From assembly GCF_003688855.1 (NCBI RefSeq), contig NZ_REFW01000001.1:620001-684000 (forward strand): 64,000 nt of DNA, given 5' to 3'. Positions within the stretch are counted from its first letter, which is position 1, and the number at the start of each line of letters is the position of its first letter. This stretch comes from Tessaracoccus antarcticus. Lineage in GTDB: Bacteria > Actinomycetota > Actinomycetes > Propionibacteriales > Propionibacteriaceae. The translations under genes and the position numbers were made by a program. Below the pieces are notes generated by a model that worked only from the letters and a program-made list of their open reading frames with translations, did not search any database and was not told where the DNA came from. This document shows positions 44,015 through 53,146 of this stretch, one piece after another.

Positions 44015-44133
44015 TCCGCCCCACAAGGATCGGACCTCCCCGCGTCGCGCATGATCCCATCATTGACCCATAACAGACCACACCACTATTCAACCCAGGG
44101 CCCAACGGCCCGCACCACGGAGGCTCAACGCTC

Positions 44134-45819
44134 ATGCCCACAACCCATCATCAGAAACTCTCCGCCCCGCCGCCGCTGCGCCGCGGTGCGCTGCGCATCA
44201 CCCCACTCGGCGGTCTCGGCGAGATCGGGCGCAACATGACCGTCTTCGAGCACGCCGGCAAGCTCCTGGTGGTGGACTGCGGGGTGCTGTTCCCGGAGGA
44301 TCACCAGCCGGGTATCGATGTGATCCTGCCGGACTTCTCGTCGCTGCTCGGACGTCTCGACCAGATCGAGGCCATTGTGCTGACCCACGGTCACGAGGAT
44401 CACATCGGTGGTGTCCCGTACCTGCTCAAGGAACGCGCCGACATCCCGGTGATCGGATCCCAGCTGACCCTGGCGTTCATCGAGGCCAAGCTCAAGGAGC
44501 ATCGCATCCGTCCTGTGACCGTTCAGGTCGCAGCGGGTGACCTCCACCAGGCGGGGCCGTTCGGTCTCGAGTTCGCGGCGGTCAACCACTCGATCCCGGA
44601 TGGTCTGGCTGTGGCAATCCGCACCGAGGCCGGTCTGGTCCTCAACACCGGCGACTTCAAGATGGACCAGTTCCCGCTGGACGACCGGATCACCGACCTG
44701 CGCGCCTTCGCGCGGTTCGGAGAGGAGGGGGTCGACCTCTTCATGACCGACTCCACCAACGCTGAGGTTCCGGGTTTCACCACCTCTGAGCGGGAGCTCA
44801 TGCCTGCGATCGACCAGGTGTTCGCCACGGCTCCGCGGCGGATCATCGTCTCGAGCTTCGCCAGCCACGTGCACCGGATCCAGCAGATCCTTGACGCCGC
44901 ACACACGCACGGCCGCAAGGTCGCATTCGTCGGACGCTCGATGGTGCGCAACATGGGCATCGCCAGTGATCTCGGCTACCTGAACATCCCCCGCGGCCTG
45001 GTGGTGGACTTCAAGAAGCTGGGGTCCATGCCTGACCAGAAGGTGACGCTCATCTGCACCGGGTCCCAGGGTGAGCCGCTGGCGGCGCTGTCGCGGATGG
45101 CGAACGGTGACCACCAGATCCGGGTGTCCGAAGGCGACACGGTGCTGCTGGCCAGCTCCCTGATCCCGGGCAACGAGAGTGCCATCTACTCGATCATCAA
45201 CAAGCTCACCGATCTCGGCGCCAAGGTCGTCCACAAGGGCAACGCCAAGGTCCACGTCTCCGGCCATGCCAGCGCCGGTGAACTCGTGTACTGCTACAAC
45301 ATCGTCAAGCCGCGCAACGTCCTGCCGATCCACGGCGAGTCCAAGCACCTGCACGCCAACGCCGAACTGGCGATCCGCACGGGGGTTGCCCCTGACCGCG
45401 TGATCGTGGCCAAGGACGGCATGACGATCGACCTGGTCGATGGTCGGGCCAGCATCTCCGGCAGGGTCCAGTCGGATCTGGTCTACGTCGACGGAAAGAC
45501 TGTCGGCCGCGCCACCGAGGACACGCTGCAGGAACGTCGGTTGCTGCGAGAAGGCGGCGTCGTGACGGTACTCGCTCTGGTCAACCCCTCCACCAACACC
45601 CTGGCTGAGCCGCTGGAGTTCCTGAGCAAGGGTTTCGTGCTCGACGACCACACCTTCGACGGTGCGGCCGGCGAGGTCACCAGGGCGCTGAAGAAGGTCA
45701 CTGGGCGCAAGCTCGACGTCGAGCAGCTTGAGGCGACCATCGGCGGAGCCGTGGCTCACTACATCGAGCGCACCCACCGCCGCGCACCTGTGGTCATCGC
45801 CATCGTCGTCGACGCCTGA
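44134..45819 (+). CDS. rnj: Ribonuclease J
   Basis: 561 residues. Metallo-beta-lactamase/beta-CASP ribonuclease with the motif LTHGHEDHIGG (zinc ligands), GDFKMDQFP and TDSTNAEVPG, beta-CASP VSSFASHVHRIQQI and late HVSGHASAGEL and PIHGESKHLHA. It processes and degrades mRNA and rRNA from the 5' end and internally, in the cytosol. CACGGAGG upstream is a good ribosome site. A strong hairpin follows. In many actinobacteria the neighbour is dapA; it is not here. Confidence 0.93.
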   Translation: MPTTHHQKLSAPPPLRRGALRITPLGGLGEIGRNMTVFEHAGKLLVVDCGVLFPEDHQPGIDVILPDFSSLLGRLDQIEAIVLTHGHEDHIGGVPYLLKERADIPVIGSQLTLAFIEAKLKEHRIRPVTVQVAAGDLHQAGPFGLEFAAVNHSIPDGLAVAIRTEAGLVLNTGDFKMDQFPLDDRITDLRAFARFGEEGVDLFMTDSTNAEVPGFTTSERELMPAIDQVFATAPRRIIVSSFASHVHRIQQILDAAHTHGRKVAFVGRSMVRNMGIASDLGYLNIPRGLVVDFKKLGSMPDQKVTLICTGSQGEPLAALSRMANGDHQIRVSEGDTVLLASSLIPGNESAIYSIINKLTDLGAKVVHKGNAKVHVSGHASAGELVYCYNIVKPRNVLPIHGESKHLHANAELAIRTGVAPDRVIVAKDGMTIDLVDGRASISGRVQSDLVYVDGKTVGRATEDTLQERRLLREGGVVTVLALVNPSTNTLAEPLEFLSKGFVLDDHTFDGAAGEVTRALKKVTGRKLDVEQLEATIGGAVAHYIERTHRRAPVVIAIVVDA

Positions 45820-45830
45820 GTTGGTCACAT

Positions 45831-45866
45831 CGTCAGGAGGGCCCGCGCCCGCGGGCCCTCCTGACG
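45831..45866 (+). terminator. Strong hairpin terminator after rnj
   Basis: A 16-bp GC-rich stem (45831-45846 with 45851-45866) and a 4-base loop, 11 bases after the stop. It may also serve galE, which converges from the other side. Confidence 0.8.
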
Positions 45867-45912
45867 AGCGTTGGTGCGGCACTCCAGGGCATGTCGGCAG
45901 TGCCGACGAGCC

Positions 45913-46902
45913 TCAGTAGCCGAGCATGGCCTTGCGGATGGGCAGCCAGGCGATGGCGTCGCGGACCGCGTCGGTCTCCGACAGCTGTGCCTCCCAGCCG
46001 AGGACATCATGGGCCTTCTTGCTGACCGTGTAGACGCCGGCGACGTCACCGGGGCGTGAGTCGCCGAACTCCACCTGCAGCGGGTCGCCGCTGATCTCCT
46101 CGAACGCGGCGGCCAGTTCCTTGACGGTCACGCCATTGCCGGTGCCGATGTTGAACTTGTCGTAGTTGGTGTCAGCGGTCGCCTTGTCGAAGTTCTCCAG
46201 GGCGGCGACGTGGGCGCGGGCCAGGTCCCAGACGTGGATGAAGTCGCGGATGCCGGAGCCGTCGCGCGTGGGCCAGTTCACACCGGTCACCGTGAAGGTC
46301 TCCTTGTTGACCCAGGCCTCGAGGAGCTTGGCCAGCACGTGGCTGGGCTTCTCGAGTTGCTGACCGGAGCGCATCTTGGGGTCGGTGCCGATGGGGTTGA
46401 AGTAGCGCAGGCTGAGCATGCGGACGTCGCTGGCGGCCGCAAAGTCCTCCATCACCATCTCCACCATGTACTTGGTGCGGGCATACGGGGAGCCGGGCTC
46501 CAGCGGGGAGGCCTCAGTGACGATGAAGTGCTCGTCGGGGGCGTAGATGGATGCCGAGGAGCTGAACAGGAAGCGTTGGACACCGCCCCGCTGCATGGCC
46601 TGCAGCAACGTCAGCGTCTTGGCGACGTTGTTCTCGTAGTAGGACAGGGGCTCATCCACGGATTCCGGGACGATGATCTTCGCGGCGCAGTGCACCACGG
46701 CATCGACTGTGTGCTCGCTGAAGAGGCGATCCAGCAATTCGTTGTCCGCGATGTCACCCTCGTACAGGGTGCGCTCGCCGACGAACTCTCGACGGCCCGT
46801 GGAGAAGTCGTCGAGGATGACCACGTCATGACCCGCGTCCTCGCAGGCCGAAGCCACGGTGCTGCCGATGTATCCGGCTCCGCCAGTGATGAGTACCTTC
46901 AT
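45913..46902 (-). CDS. galE: UDP-glucose 4-epimerase
   Basis: 329 residues, an extended short-chain dehydrogenase. NAD-binding ITGGAGYIGST at the N-terminus, FSSSASIY with the catalytic Ser, and PYARTKYMVE with Tyr-x3-Lys. The C-terminal substrate part includes YNIGTGNGVTV-type sequence (FNIGTGNGVTVKEL) and SRPGDVAGVY. It interconverts UDP-glucose and UDP-galactose for galactose use or wall glycan synthesis. GAGAGGA precedes the ATG. Other Leloir genes are not adjacent. Confidence 0.9.
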   Translation of the reverse strand: MKVLITGGAGYIGSTVASACEDAGHDVVILDDFSTGRREFVGERTLYEGDIADNELLDRLFSEHTVDAVVHCAAKIIVPESVDEPLSYYENNVAKTLTLLQAMQRGGVQRFLFSSSASIYAPDEHFIVTEASPLEPGSPYARTKYMVEMVMEDFAAASDVRMLSLRYFNPIGTDPKMRSGQQLEKPSHVLAKLLEAWVNKETFTVTGVNWPTRDGSGIRDFIHVWDLARAHVAALENFDKATADTNYDKFNIGTGNGVTVKELAAAFEEISGDPLQVEFGDSRPGDVAGVYTVSKKAHDVLGWEAQLSETDAVRDAIAWLPIRKAMLGY

Positions 46903-47042
46903 GCTGTCCTCTCGAAAGACTGAGCCTCCATCCTAGGACCGACCTTGCGCGGGGGCCGGGTGGACCCGTGAAGAGGACGATCCAGTTGCGCGGTCTGACA
47001 AGATGGAGGCGAGTCATCGACGACCACTGAGGAGTGCTGGAC

Positions 47043-47501
47043 ATGGCCGACTGGAAACAGCTCGAACCCGCAATCACCGAGGTCCTCGGGAAACTGCCCG
47101 ACAATGCGTATCTCGCCATCCGCAGCAACGCCTGCCTCATGCAGTTCGCAGCCCTCGAAGGCGGTGCCGGCCGCGTGCTGCGCGCCGAGGTCTGCCGTGA
47201 CTCACCCGAAGACGAACCCAGGCTGCGGGACCGTGGGTGGGAACTCGTCGACACGTGGTCCGGGTTGTGGCGTCGAGACATCCCCGCCGGCTCGGACAGG
47301 GATGCCCAGCAGGCGCTGGTGCGGGAGTCCATCAATGCTCTGCGCCTGTCCTTCGGGGTCCAGCAGCCGGAAGGGTTCACGTACCTGTCGTGGCAGGAGT
47401 CGCCGCCCAAGGTCGGGTGGCAGTTCTGGAAGTCAGGCGAGGACAAGGACCTCCAATGGGCCGACCTCGGCCTACCCAAGGGCAAGGACAAGGCCGACTG
47501 A
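47043..47501 (+). CDS. TY-Chap-like conserved actinobacterial protein
   Basis: 152 residues from ATG 47043 (TGAGGAG upstream); GTG 47034 is an alternative. It resembles actinobacterial proteins with a TY-Chap/YbjN-like fold related to type III secretion chaperones (AYLAIRSNACLMQFAALEGG, NALRLSFGVQQPEGFTYLS). The C-terminus is Lys-rich (KGKDKAD). Predicted cytosolic and without enzymatic motifs. Function unknown; family call is by general resemblance. Confidence 0.6.
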   Translation: MADWKQLEPAITEVLGKLPDNAYLAIRSNACLMQFAALEGGAGRVLRAEVCRDSPEDEPRLRDRGWELVDTWSGLWRRDIPAGSDRDAQQALVRESINALRLSFGVQQPEGFTYLSWQESPPKVGWQFWKSGEDKDLQWADLGLPKGKDKAD

Positions 47502-47577
47502 ATCGGTCGCTTCGGGGCCAGCGCCCCATCGAGATGCCGGATCCCTCGTCGCGCCGCCACTCACGGAGCGGATGCCC

Positions 47578-49374
47578 TCAGTGGGTGATCTCGTAGCTCA
47601 GGAGCTTGGCACGGTCGATCTTTGAGGTCGAGCCCTGCAGCGCCAGGAGCTCCGCGTAGATGCCGCCTGAGAGCGCCAACTCTCCTGGGGTGCCGATCTC
47701 ATCGACCCGGCCGTCACGCAACGTGACGATCCGGTCCACCGAGGAAATGGTCGACAACCGGTGCGCGATGATCAGCGTCGTCCGCCCCTGCATCAGCTCC
47801 TCCAACCCGGCCTGGACGAGACGTTCGGACTTGGTGTCCAGGGCTGAGGTGGCCTCATCCAGCACCAGGATGGGGGCATCCTTCAGCAGCGCGCGGGCCA
47901 CGGAGATGCGCTGCTTCTGGCCCCCGGAAAGCTTGATGCCACGCTCGCCGATCTCGGTGTCGAAGCCCGCCGGCAGCTTCTTGATGAACGGCAACGCGTT
48001 GGCGCGACGCACGGCCCGCGTGAGTTCCTCATCCGTGGCGCCCGGCCGCCCGTAGGCCAGGTTCTCCCGAATGGTGCCGGAGAACAGGGACGCGTCCTGG
48101 AACACCACGCCAATCTCGCGGCGCAGCGCCTCGGTGGGTACCTCGGTGACGGACTGGCCGTGCACCTCGATGGTGCCGCAGGTGGGGGCATACAGCTTCA
48201 TGAGCAGGTTCACGAGCGTGGTCTTGCCGCCCCCCGACTCGCCCACGAAAGCGACCTTCTCGCCGCGGTGGATGGCGAGGTTGATGTTGCGGAGGACCAG
48301 TGCGTCGTCGTCGTAGCCGAAGCTGACGTCGTCGAAGTTGATGACGGGGTCGGTCTCCACCCACTGCACCGTCGCCGACGCGTTGGCTTCCAGCGGGTTG
48401 TTGGGCTCATCCAGCTCACCCATCACCTGGAAGTACTCGTGGCTGCCCGTGATGGCGCGCTGCCAGCTGTCCACGAGGTAGCTCATGGACTCCACAGGCT
48501 GCTTGGCCAGGTTGACCAACTGGATGAGGAGCACCATGGTGCCGATGTCGAACGTGCCCTGGGCCGTCTGGACGAAGATCACGGCGTAGAGCCCGAAGAA
48601 GACGACGTCGAGGGCCCCGCGCCGCGCCACGTCCATCGTGTGCCAGAACTTCGACTGTTCCCTCGTCAGGGTGACGGTGTCTTCGTACTTGGCCGTGAAG
48701 GCATCCAGTTCGGAGCGTTCGGTGACAAACGACTTCACGACGCGCATCTGTCCGATGACCTCGGCGAAGCGACCCCCGGCGACGTCATACAGGTGGTTCT
48801 TCTTTCGCTCCCAGACCTGCCACTTGCGCGACGTGAGGGCGGTCAGCCCCACGAAGGTGGGGTAGATGACGATGAGCATCAACGCCAGCCACGGTGAGTG
48901 GATGCCGGAGATCACCAGCACCGCCACGACGGTGATGAGGGTGGTGAAGAACCCGTTGGCGAACATCTTCAGGAAGTCCGTGATGGACGTCAGCGAACGG
49001 TTCAGCCGGGAGATGAGTGTGCCGGTCAGCTCGGAGTCGTAGTAGCGCTGCGGCAGGCGGAGCAGCTTGTGGAAATAGTTGGCCGACAGGATCACGCGCA
49101 GGCGGGTGCTCATCAGGTCGCCCATGTAGCCGCCGATGTTGGACACCAACGAATTGGTCAGCATGATGCCCAGCAGCGCCAGCGCCAGCCACAACAGCGT
49201 CGAGACCTGGCCCTCGCCCTTGGTGGTGATGGACACCACTTGGTTCGTGGCTTCGGCGATCACGAACGGGGCCATGAGCGCGGCGACGGAGGTCACGACA
49301 GCGGCCACGACGATGCCGACGTACAACGGCCACAGCTCGCGGGCGGTGCCCATGATCTTGATGATGCTCTTCAT
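47578..49374 (-). CDS. ABC exporter, fused permease/ATP-binding protein
   Basis: 598 residues from ATG 49374 (GGAAGCAGGC upstream). Six transmembrane helices (about 10-310) precede an ATPase domain with Walker A FVGESGGGKTTLVNLL, Q-loop VVFQDASLFSGTI, signature KLSGGQKQRIS, Walker B ILVLDEATSAL and H-loop IIAHRLSTI. Homodimeric exporters of this type move lipids, peptides or drugs out of the cell; the substrate is not predictable. It lies downstream of a small membrane protein gene on the same strand, with a short hairpin (49412-49430) between them. Confidence 0.9.
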   Translation of the reverse strand: MKSIIKIMGTARELWPLYVGIVVAAVVTSVAALMAPFVIAEATNQVVSITTKGEGQVSTLLWLALALLGIMLTNSLVSNIGGYMGDLMSTRLRVILSANYFHKLLRLPQRYYDSELTGTLISRLNRSLTSITDFLKMFANGFFTTLITVVAVLVISGIHSPWLALMLIVIYPTFVGLTALTSRKWQVWERKKNHLYDVAGGRFAEVIGQMRVVKSFVTERSELDAFTAKYEDTVTLTREQSKFWHTMDVARRGALDVVFFGLYAVIFVQTAQGTFDIGTMVLLIQLVNLAKQPVESMSYLVDSWQRAITGSHEYFQVMGELDEPNNPLEANASATVQWVETDPVINFDDVSFGYDDDALVLRNINLAIHRGEKVAFVGESGGGKTTLVNLLMKLYAPTCGTIEVHGQSVTEVPTEALRREIGVVFQDASLFSGTIRENLAYGRPGATDEELTRAVRRANALPFIKKLPAGFDTEIGERGIKLSGGQKQRISVARALLKDAPILVLDEATSALDTKSERLVQAGLEELMQGRTTLIIAHRLSTISSVDRIVTLRDGRVDEIGTPGELALSGGIYAELLALQGSTSKIDRAKLLSYEITH

Positions 49375-49435
49375 TGCCTGCTTCCGAACGGGGGTGCGAC
49401 CCCCCATTGTCCACCCTCGGGAAAAGGGTGTCCGA

Positions 49436-50074
49436 CTAGCGCTCGGTGGGGGTGCGTGGTCCGGCGACCGCAGGTGCCATCTCCACGCCCACCCGCCTCA
49501 GCTCCAGAGTGGCGAGGCGGTTGATGATGACGGGGTCCTGCGCCCTCCACGCGGCAGCGGGGTCGGAGGAGATCCGCGCGACACCCCGCAGGTGGGCGGT
49601 GGTCACGGCGCGCAGTGCGAAGAGGTCGAGGCTGGGGTTCCTCAGCAGCAGACCGCGGGCAGCGGCCGTCTCCTGCACCCGTCGGATGCGCCACGGGATG
49701 TACCAGAGCGCGGCGACCACCGTCGGCACCAGGAACACCAGAGGCACCAGCCACTGCGAGCTGAACCCCAGTGATGCCACCTGGGTGGTGATCTGGTCCG
49801 CCAGATTCTGCAGGGATGCCGCGATCCCCGGGAACGGTGCCGCGAGCTGCTCGCCCACAAGTGGCACCTCGCCGAGAGACCGTGATGCCTCGTTGATGCG
49901 GTCGGCTGCCGTGCCGGTGGCGTTCCCGAGACGTTCGAGGGATTGGCTCAGCGAGCCTGCTGCCTCCCGGAGCGAGCGTGCTGCGAGGAACCAGAGAATG
50001 ATCCAGACCACGAGGAGGACGTCACCGGCCACGTTGGCCGCCCGACGGGTGGTGCGAATGCGAGTGGTGCGCAT
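49436..50074 (-). CDS. Two-helix membrane protein of unknown function
   Basis: 212 residues from ATG 50074, with AGGAGATTCC correctly placed. Membrane segments at about residues 15-32 (DVLLVVWIILWFLAA) and 107-130 (WLVPLVFLVPTVVAALWYI) flank an extracytoplasmic stretch rich in Leu, Ala and Gln that may be coiled. The C-terminal cytoplasmic part contains RGLLLRNPSLDLFALRAV and AAWRAQDPVIINRLATLE. I do not recognise the family beyond general actinobacterial conservation. No enzymatic motif is visible. Confidence 0.65.
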   Translation of the reverse strand: MRTTRIRTTRRAANVAGDVLLVVWIILWFLAARSLREAAGSLSQSLERLGNATGTAADRINEASRSLGEVPLVGEQLAAPFPGIAASLQNLADQITTQVASLGFSSQWLVPLVFLVPTVVAALWYIPWRIRRVQETAAARGLLLRNPSLDLFALRAVTTAHLRGVARISSDPAAAWRAQDPVIINRLATLELRRVGVEMAPAVAGPRTPTER

Positions 50075-50126
50075 GGAATCTCCTGCCGAGTGAAGTGCTG
50101 GCCCCAGTATGGGCACTCGGGGTTCC

Positions 50127-51284
50127 TCAGGCCAGAGATGGCTCAAAGGGGCAGCTGGGATCGGAGGAGAAGGCGTCACCGGTCATGGCGTGGGTCCGGG
50201 CCCGGGAGCCGCCGCAGATGGCGTTGTACTGGCATGTCCCGCACTTGCCGGTGAACTCCGCGGTGCGGCGCAGCCGCTGCATGGTCGGCGACGTCCGATA
50301 GATCTCACTGAACGGTGACTCGTGCACTGATCCGCACGGCAGGGGCAGGAAGCCACTGGGGAACACCTCGCCGATGTGGTCGATGAATGCGAACCCGCGC
50401 CCGGCGTCGACCCCGATGGGTGGCCTGGGGACGCGGCGGTCTGTGCACTCCCCGAGCCGGGCCAGGGTGTCAGCGGTGAGTTGCGCATGAAGTTCCCCCG
50501 TGGTGGGCATGGGGGTGCGATCCACGCGGGCCGCCTCACGCTGCAGGGCCAGCCGACGGTAGGCGGGTGCTTCGGTGACCTTGACGGCGACGCGGTCGGA
50601 GACGTCGTGCAGCCAGTTGAGAACGTCCTCCATGGCGTCGGGGTCCAGCGGCTGCATGTCGGTTCCGCGACCCATCGGCACCAGGAACAGCAGGTACCAC
50701 ATGTGCGCGCCCATGCCCATGACCGTCTCCAGCAGCGCTGGCATCTCGTGGACGTTGCCTGCGGTGATGGTGGTGTTCACATGGAACCGGAACCCGTGCT
50801 TGCGAACCAGCGTGGCTGCCTCCAGCGTGGCGTCGAAGGTGCCGGGGAACCCGCGGAAGGCATCGTGGGTGGCGGCGGTGGCTCCGTCGAGGGAGAGGGA
50901 GAACGCCTTCACGCCCGCCTCACGCACCTCTGCGAGTTTCGCGTCGGTCAACAGGGGCGTCACCGACGGCGACAGCGACATGGCCAGGCCACGGGAGGTG
51001 CCGTGGGCGATGAGCTCAGCGAGGTCGGGCCGCTCGAACGCGTCGCCCCCCGACAGGATCACCATGGGGCGGGGCATGCCGGAGGCGGCGATGTCGTCGA
51101 GGAGATCCTTGCCCTGTGCCGTGGTCAGCTGACGCGGGTGCGGCAGGGGCTGCGCGTCGGCGCGACAGTGCCTGCAGGCAAGCTGACAGGCCCGCGTCAC
51201 CTCCCACACCACCACGTGGGGCCGGTCGTTGACGTCGTGGTGCAGTTGACGGACGACGGGGTGGCTGCGAGCCGTGGTGCTCAT
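50127..51284 (-). CDS. Radical SAM/SPASM domain protein (heme-modifying AhbD/NirJ-like)
   Basis: 385 residues from ATG 51284 behind AAAGGA. The radical SAM cluster motif is CQLACRHC (Cys33, 37, 40). ILSGGDAFERPDL and SLDGATAATHDAF are the GGE-like and substrate-loop segments. The C-terminal SPASM region has GKCGTCQYNAICGGSRART and SDPSCPF, enough for one auxiliary cluster. It most resembles the heme-modifying branch (AhbC/AhbD/NirJ) and related actinobacterial proteins rather than peptide-modifying enzymes, but no precursor peptide or heme gene is next to it, so the substrate is open. It is followed by a hydrophobic gene unit on the same strand. Confidence 0.8.
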   Translation of the reverse strand: MSTTARSHPVVRQLHHDVNDRPHVVVWEVTRACQLACRHCRADAQPLPHPRQLTTAQGKDLLDDIAASGMPRPMVILSGGDAFERPDLAELIAHGTSRGLAMSLSPSVTPLLTDAKLAEVREAGVKAFSLSLDGATAATHDAFRGFPGTFDATLEAATLVRKHGFRFHVNTTITAGNVHEMPALLETVMGMGAHMWYLLFLVPMGRGTDMQPLDPDAMEDVLNWLHDVSDRVAVKVTEAPAYRRLALQREAARVDRTPMPTTGELHAQLTADTLARLGECTDRRVPRPPIGVDAGRGFAFIDHIGEVFPSGFLPLPCGSVHESPFSEIYRTSPTMQRLRRTAEFTGKCGTCQYNAICGGSRARTHAMTGDAFSSDPSCPFEPSLA

Positions 51285-51404
51285 GTGCGTTCCTTTGGGA
51301 GGGGACTGCCTGCCAAGCTATCGACCGTCCTCCACACTCCTCACTGCGGGGTGTCCCAGGGGCTACCCGGCCGGCCACGCGTCGGCCCCGGACGGGCGTG
51401 GGGT

Positions 51405-52253
51405 TCAGCGGATACCGGTGCGGGCGAATCCCTGGACGAAGTGGCGCTGGAAGATGAGGAACAGCACCACCATGGGCGCGACGTTGATGAGGGCAAAGGC
51501 CATGGTGGCGCCGTAGTCGGAACCGAACTGGCCCTGCAGGTACAGCAGGCCGATGGGGAGGGTGAAGAGGTCGTTCTGTTTCAGGGCGATCAGTGGCCAC
51601 GCGAAGTCGTTCCACGACGACAGCAGGCTCATGAAGAAGAGCACGGCGATGAGCGGCTTGGACAGGGGCAGCACGATGCGGACGAACACCCCGATGTGGC
51701 CGGCGCCGTCCATGCGGGCGGCCTCGATGAGTTCACGGGGGATGGCCAGCATGAACTGGCGTGCCAGGAAGATACCGAACGCCGACGCCGCCGTCGGCAG
51801 GATGACGGCCCAGTACGTGCCGTAGAGGCCCATGGAGGTGACCAGGCGGAACAGTGACACCATGATGACCTGTACCGGGATCATGAGGGTGGACAGCGCC
51901 AGCAGGAACAGGGGCGTGGCTCCGCGGAACCGGAGGTGCGCGAAGGCGTAGCCGGCCAGCAGGTTGAACACGACGACGATGATGGCCGTCACCAACGAGA
52001 TGGCGAGCGAGTTGCTGAACCAGGTGGCGACGGGGAAGGAATCCAGGACCCGCTGGAAGTTGGCGAGCGTCAGCTCCCTCGGCCACAGCCTCAGCGCTCC
52101 GCCCAGCAGTTCGGCGCGGGTGGAGAGGGCCACCACCACCATCCAGTACAGGGGGAAGACCAGTACCGCGGACACGATGACGGCCAGGGCGATCCGCAGG
52201 GCCATCCCGCGCCGGGACCGGTTGCGGACCCGTGTGCGCATGTGGGTGCTCAT
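51405..52253 (-). CDS. Carbohydrate ABC transporter permease (MalG-like)
   Basis: 282 residues from ATG 52253, which overlaps the stop of the upstream permease (ATGA). Six helices; the ATPase-contact EAA loop reads PRELIEAARMDGAGHIGVF. It forms the membrane channel with the partner permease to import an oligosaccharide bound by the lipoprotein. The ATPase gene is absent from the cluster, so a shared MsiK-like ATPase elsewhere is likely, as in other actinobacteria. Confidence 0.9.
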   Translation of the reverse strand: MSTHMRTRVRNRSRRGMALRIALAVIVSAVLVFPLYWMVVVALSTRAELLGGALRLWPRELTLANFQRVLDSFPVATWFSNSLAISLVTAIIVVVFNLLAGYAFAHLRFRGATPLFLLALSTLMIPVQVIMVSLFRLVTSMGLYGTYWAVILPTAASAFGIFLARQFMLAIPRELIEAARMDGAGHIGVFVRIVLPLSKPLIAVLFFMSLLSSWNDFAWPLIALKQNDLFTLPIGLLYLQGQFGSDYGATMAFALINVAPMVVLFLIFQRHFVQGFARTGIR

Positions 52254-53146
52254 CCCGCGAGGTCCCGCGACTTGTTGGTGCGCCACTGGAGGGCCGTGAA
52301 GCTCAACATGATGAGCAGCAGCACCATGCCGATCGCTGCGGCGTAGCCCTGGTCCCGGGTCACGAACCCGGTGTCGTAGGCGTAGGTCACGAGCACGGAG
52401 GTGGCGTTGCGCGGGCCGCCGCCGGTCAACACGAAGATGATGTCAAAGACCTGGAAGGAGTAGATGACGTTCATGATGAGCAGGAAGAACGTGGAGGGTC
52501 CCACCAGGGGAATCGTCATGTAGCGGAAGCGCTGCCAACCCGTGGCGCCGTCGAGCCGGGCGGCTTCGTGGACGTCCTCGCCGATGCCCTGCAGGCCGGC
52601 GAGGTAGATCAGCATGTTGAAGCCGACGCGCCACCACAGGGTCACCAGCACCACGGACACGAATGCGGCGGCCCCGCCGGACTGCCACGCCACATCAGGC
52701 AGCCCCAGGAAGCGGAACAGCTTGTCCAGGATGCCGCTGTTCTCGTCGAAGATCAGGGTGGCCATCAGCGCTGTCGCGATACCGGAGACCGCCATGGGCA
52801 CGATCAGGATGGAGCGAAACACCCCCCGCGCCGGCAGCACGGAGTTCAGCAGCACGGCTGCACCCAACCCGAGAGCCATGGACAGTGGCGTGACGATGGC
52901 GGTGAACAGCACGGTGTTCAGCGTTGAGCGCCAGAACAAGGGGTCGTGGAGGAGGGTGTCGTAGTTGGCGAGGCCCGCGAAGGTGCCGGCTCCGAACCCG
53001 TTGGTGCGCTGGAGACTGATGATGAGCGCTCCCACCATGGGGACCAGGACGAACACCCCCAGCAGAATGAAAGTCGGCGACAGGAATGCGTAGGCGGCCA
53101 GCGTCTCCCCGCGGGGCCCCCGCACACGGACCGCGGCGGTGCTCAT
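52250..53146 (-). CDS. Carbohydrate ABC transporter permease (MalF-like)
   Basis: 298 residues, six helices, EAA loop GEDVHEAARLDGATGWQRF. It overlaps the solute-binding protein gene by 4 bp (53143-53146) and the second permease by 4 bp, so all three genes are translationally coupled. Confidence 0.9.
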   Translation of the reverse strand: MSTAAVRVRGPRGETLAAYAFLSPTFILLGVFVLVPMVGALIISLQRTNGFGAGTFAGLANYDTLLHDPLFWRSTLNTVLFTAIVTPLSMALGLGAAVLLNSVLPARGVFRSILIVPMAVSGIATALMATLIFDENSGILDKLFRFLGLPDVAWQSGGAAAFVSVVLVTLWWRVGFNMLIYLAGLQGIGEDVHEAARLDGATGWQRFRYMTIPLVGPSTFFLLIMNVIYSFQVFDIIFVLTGGGPRNATSVLVTYAYDTGFVTRDQGYAAAIGMVLLLIMLSFTALQWRTNKSRDLAG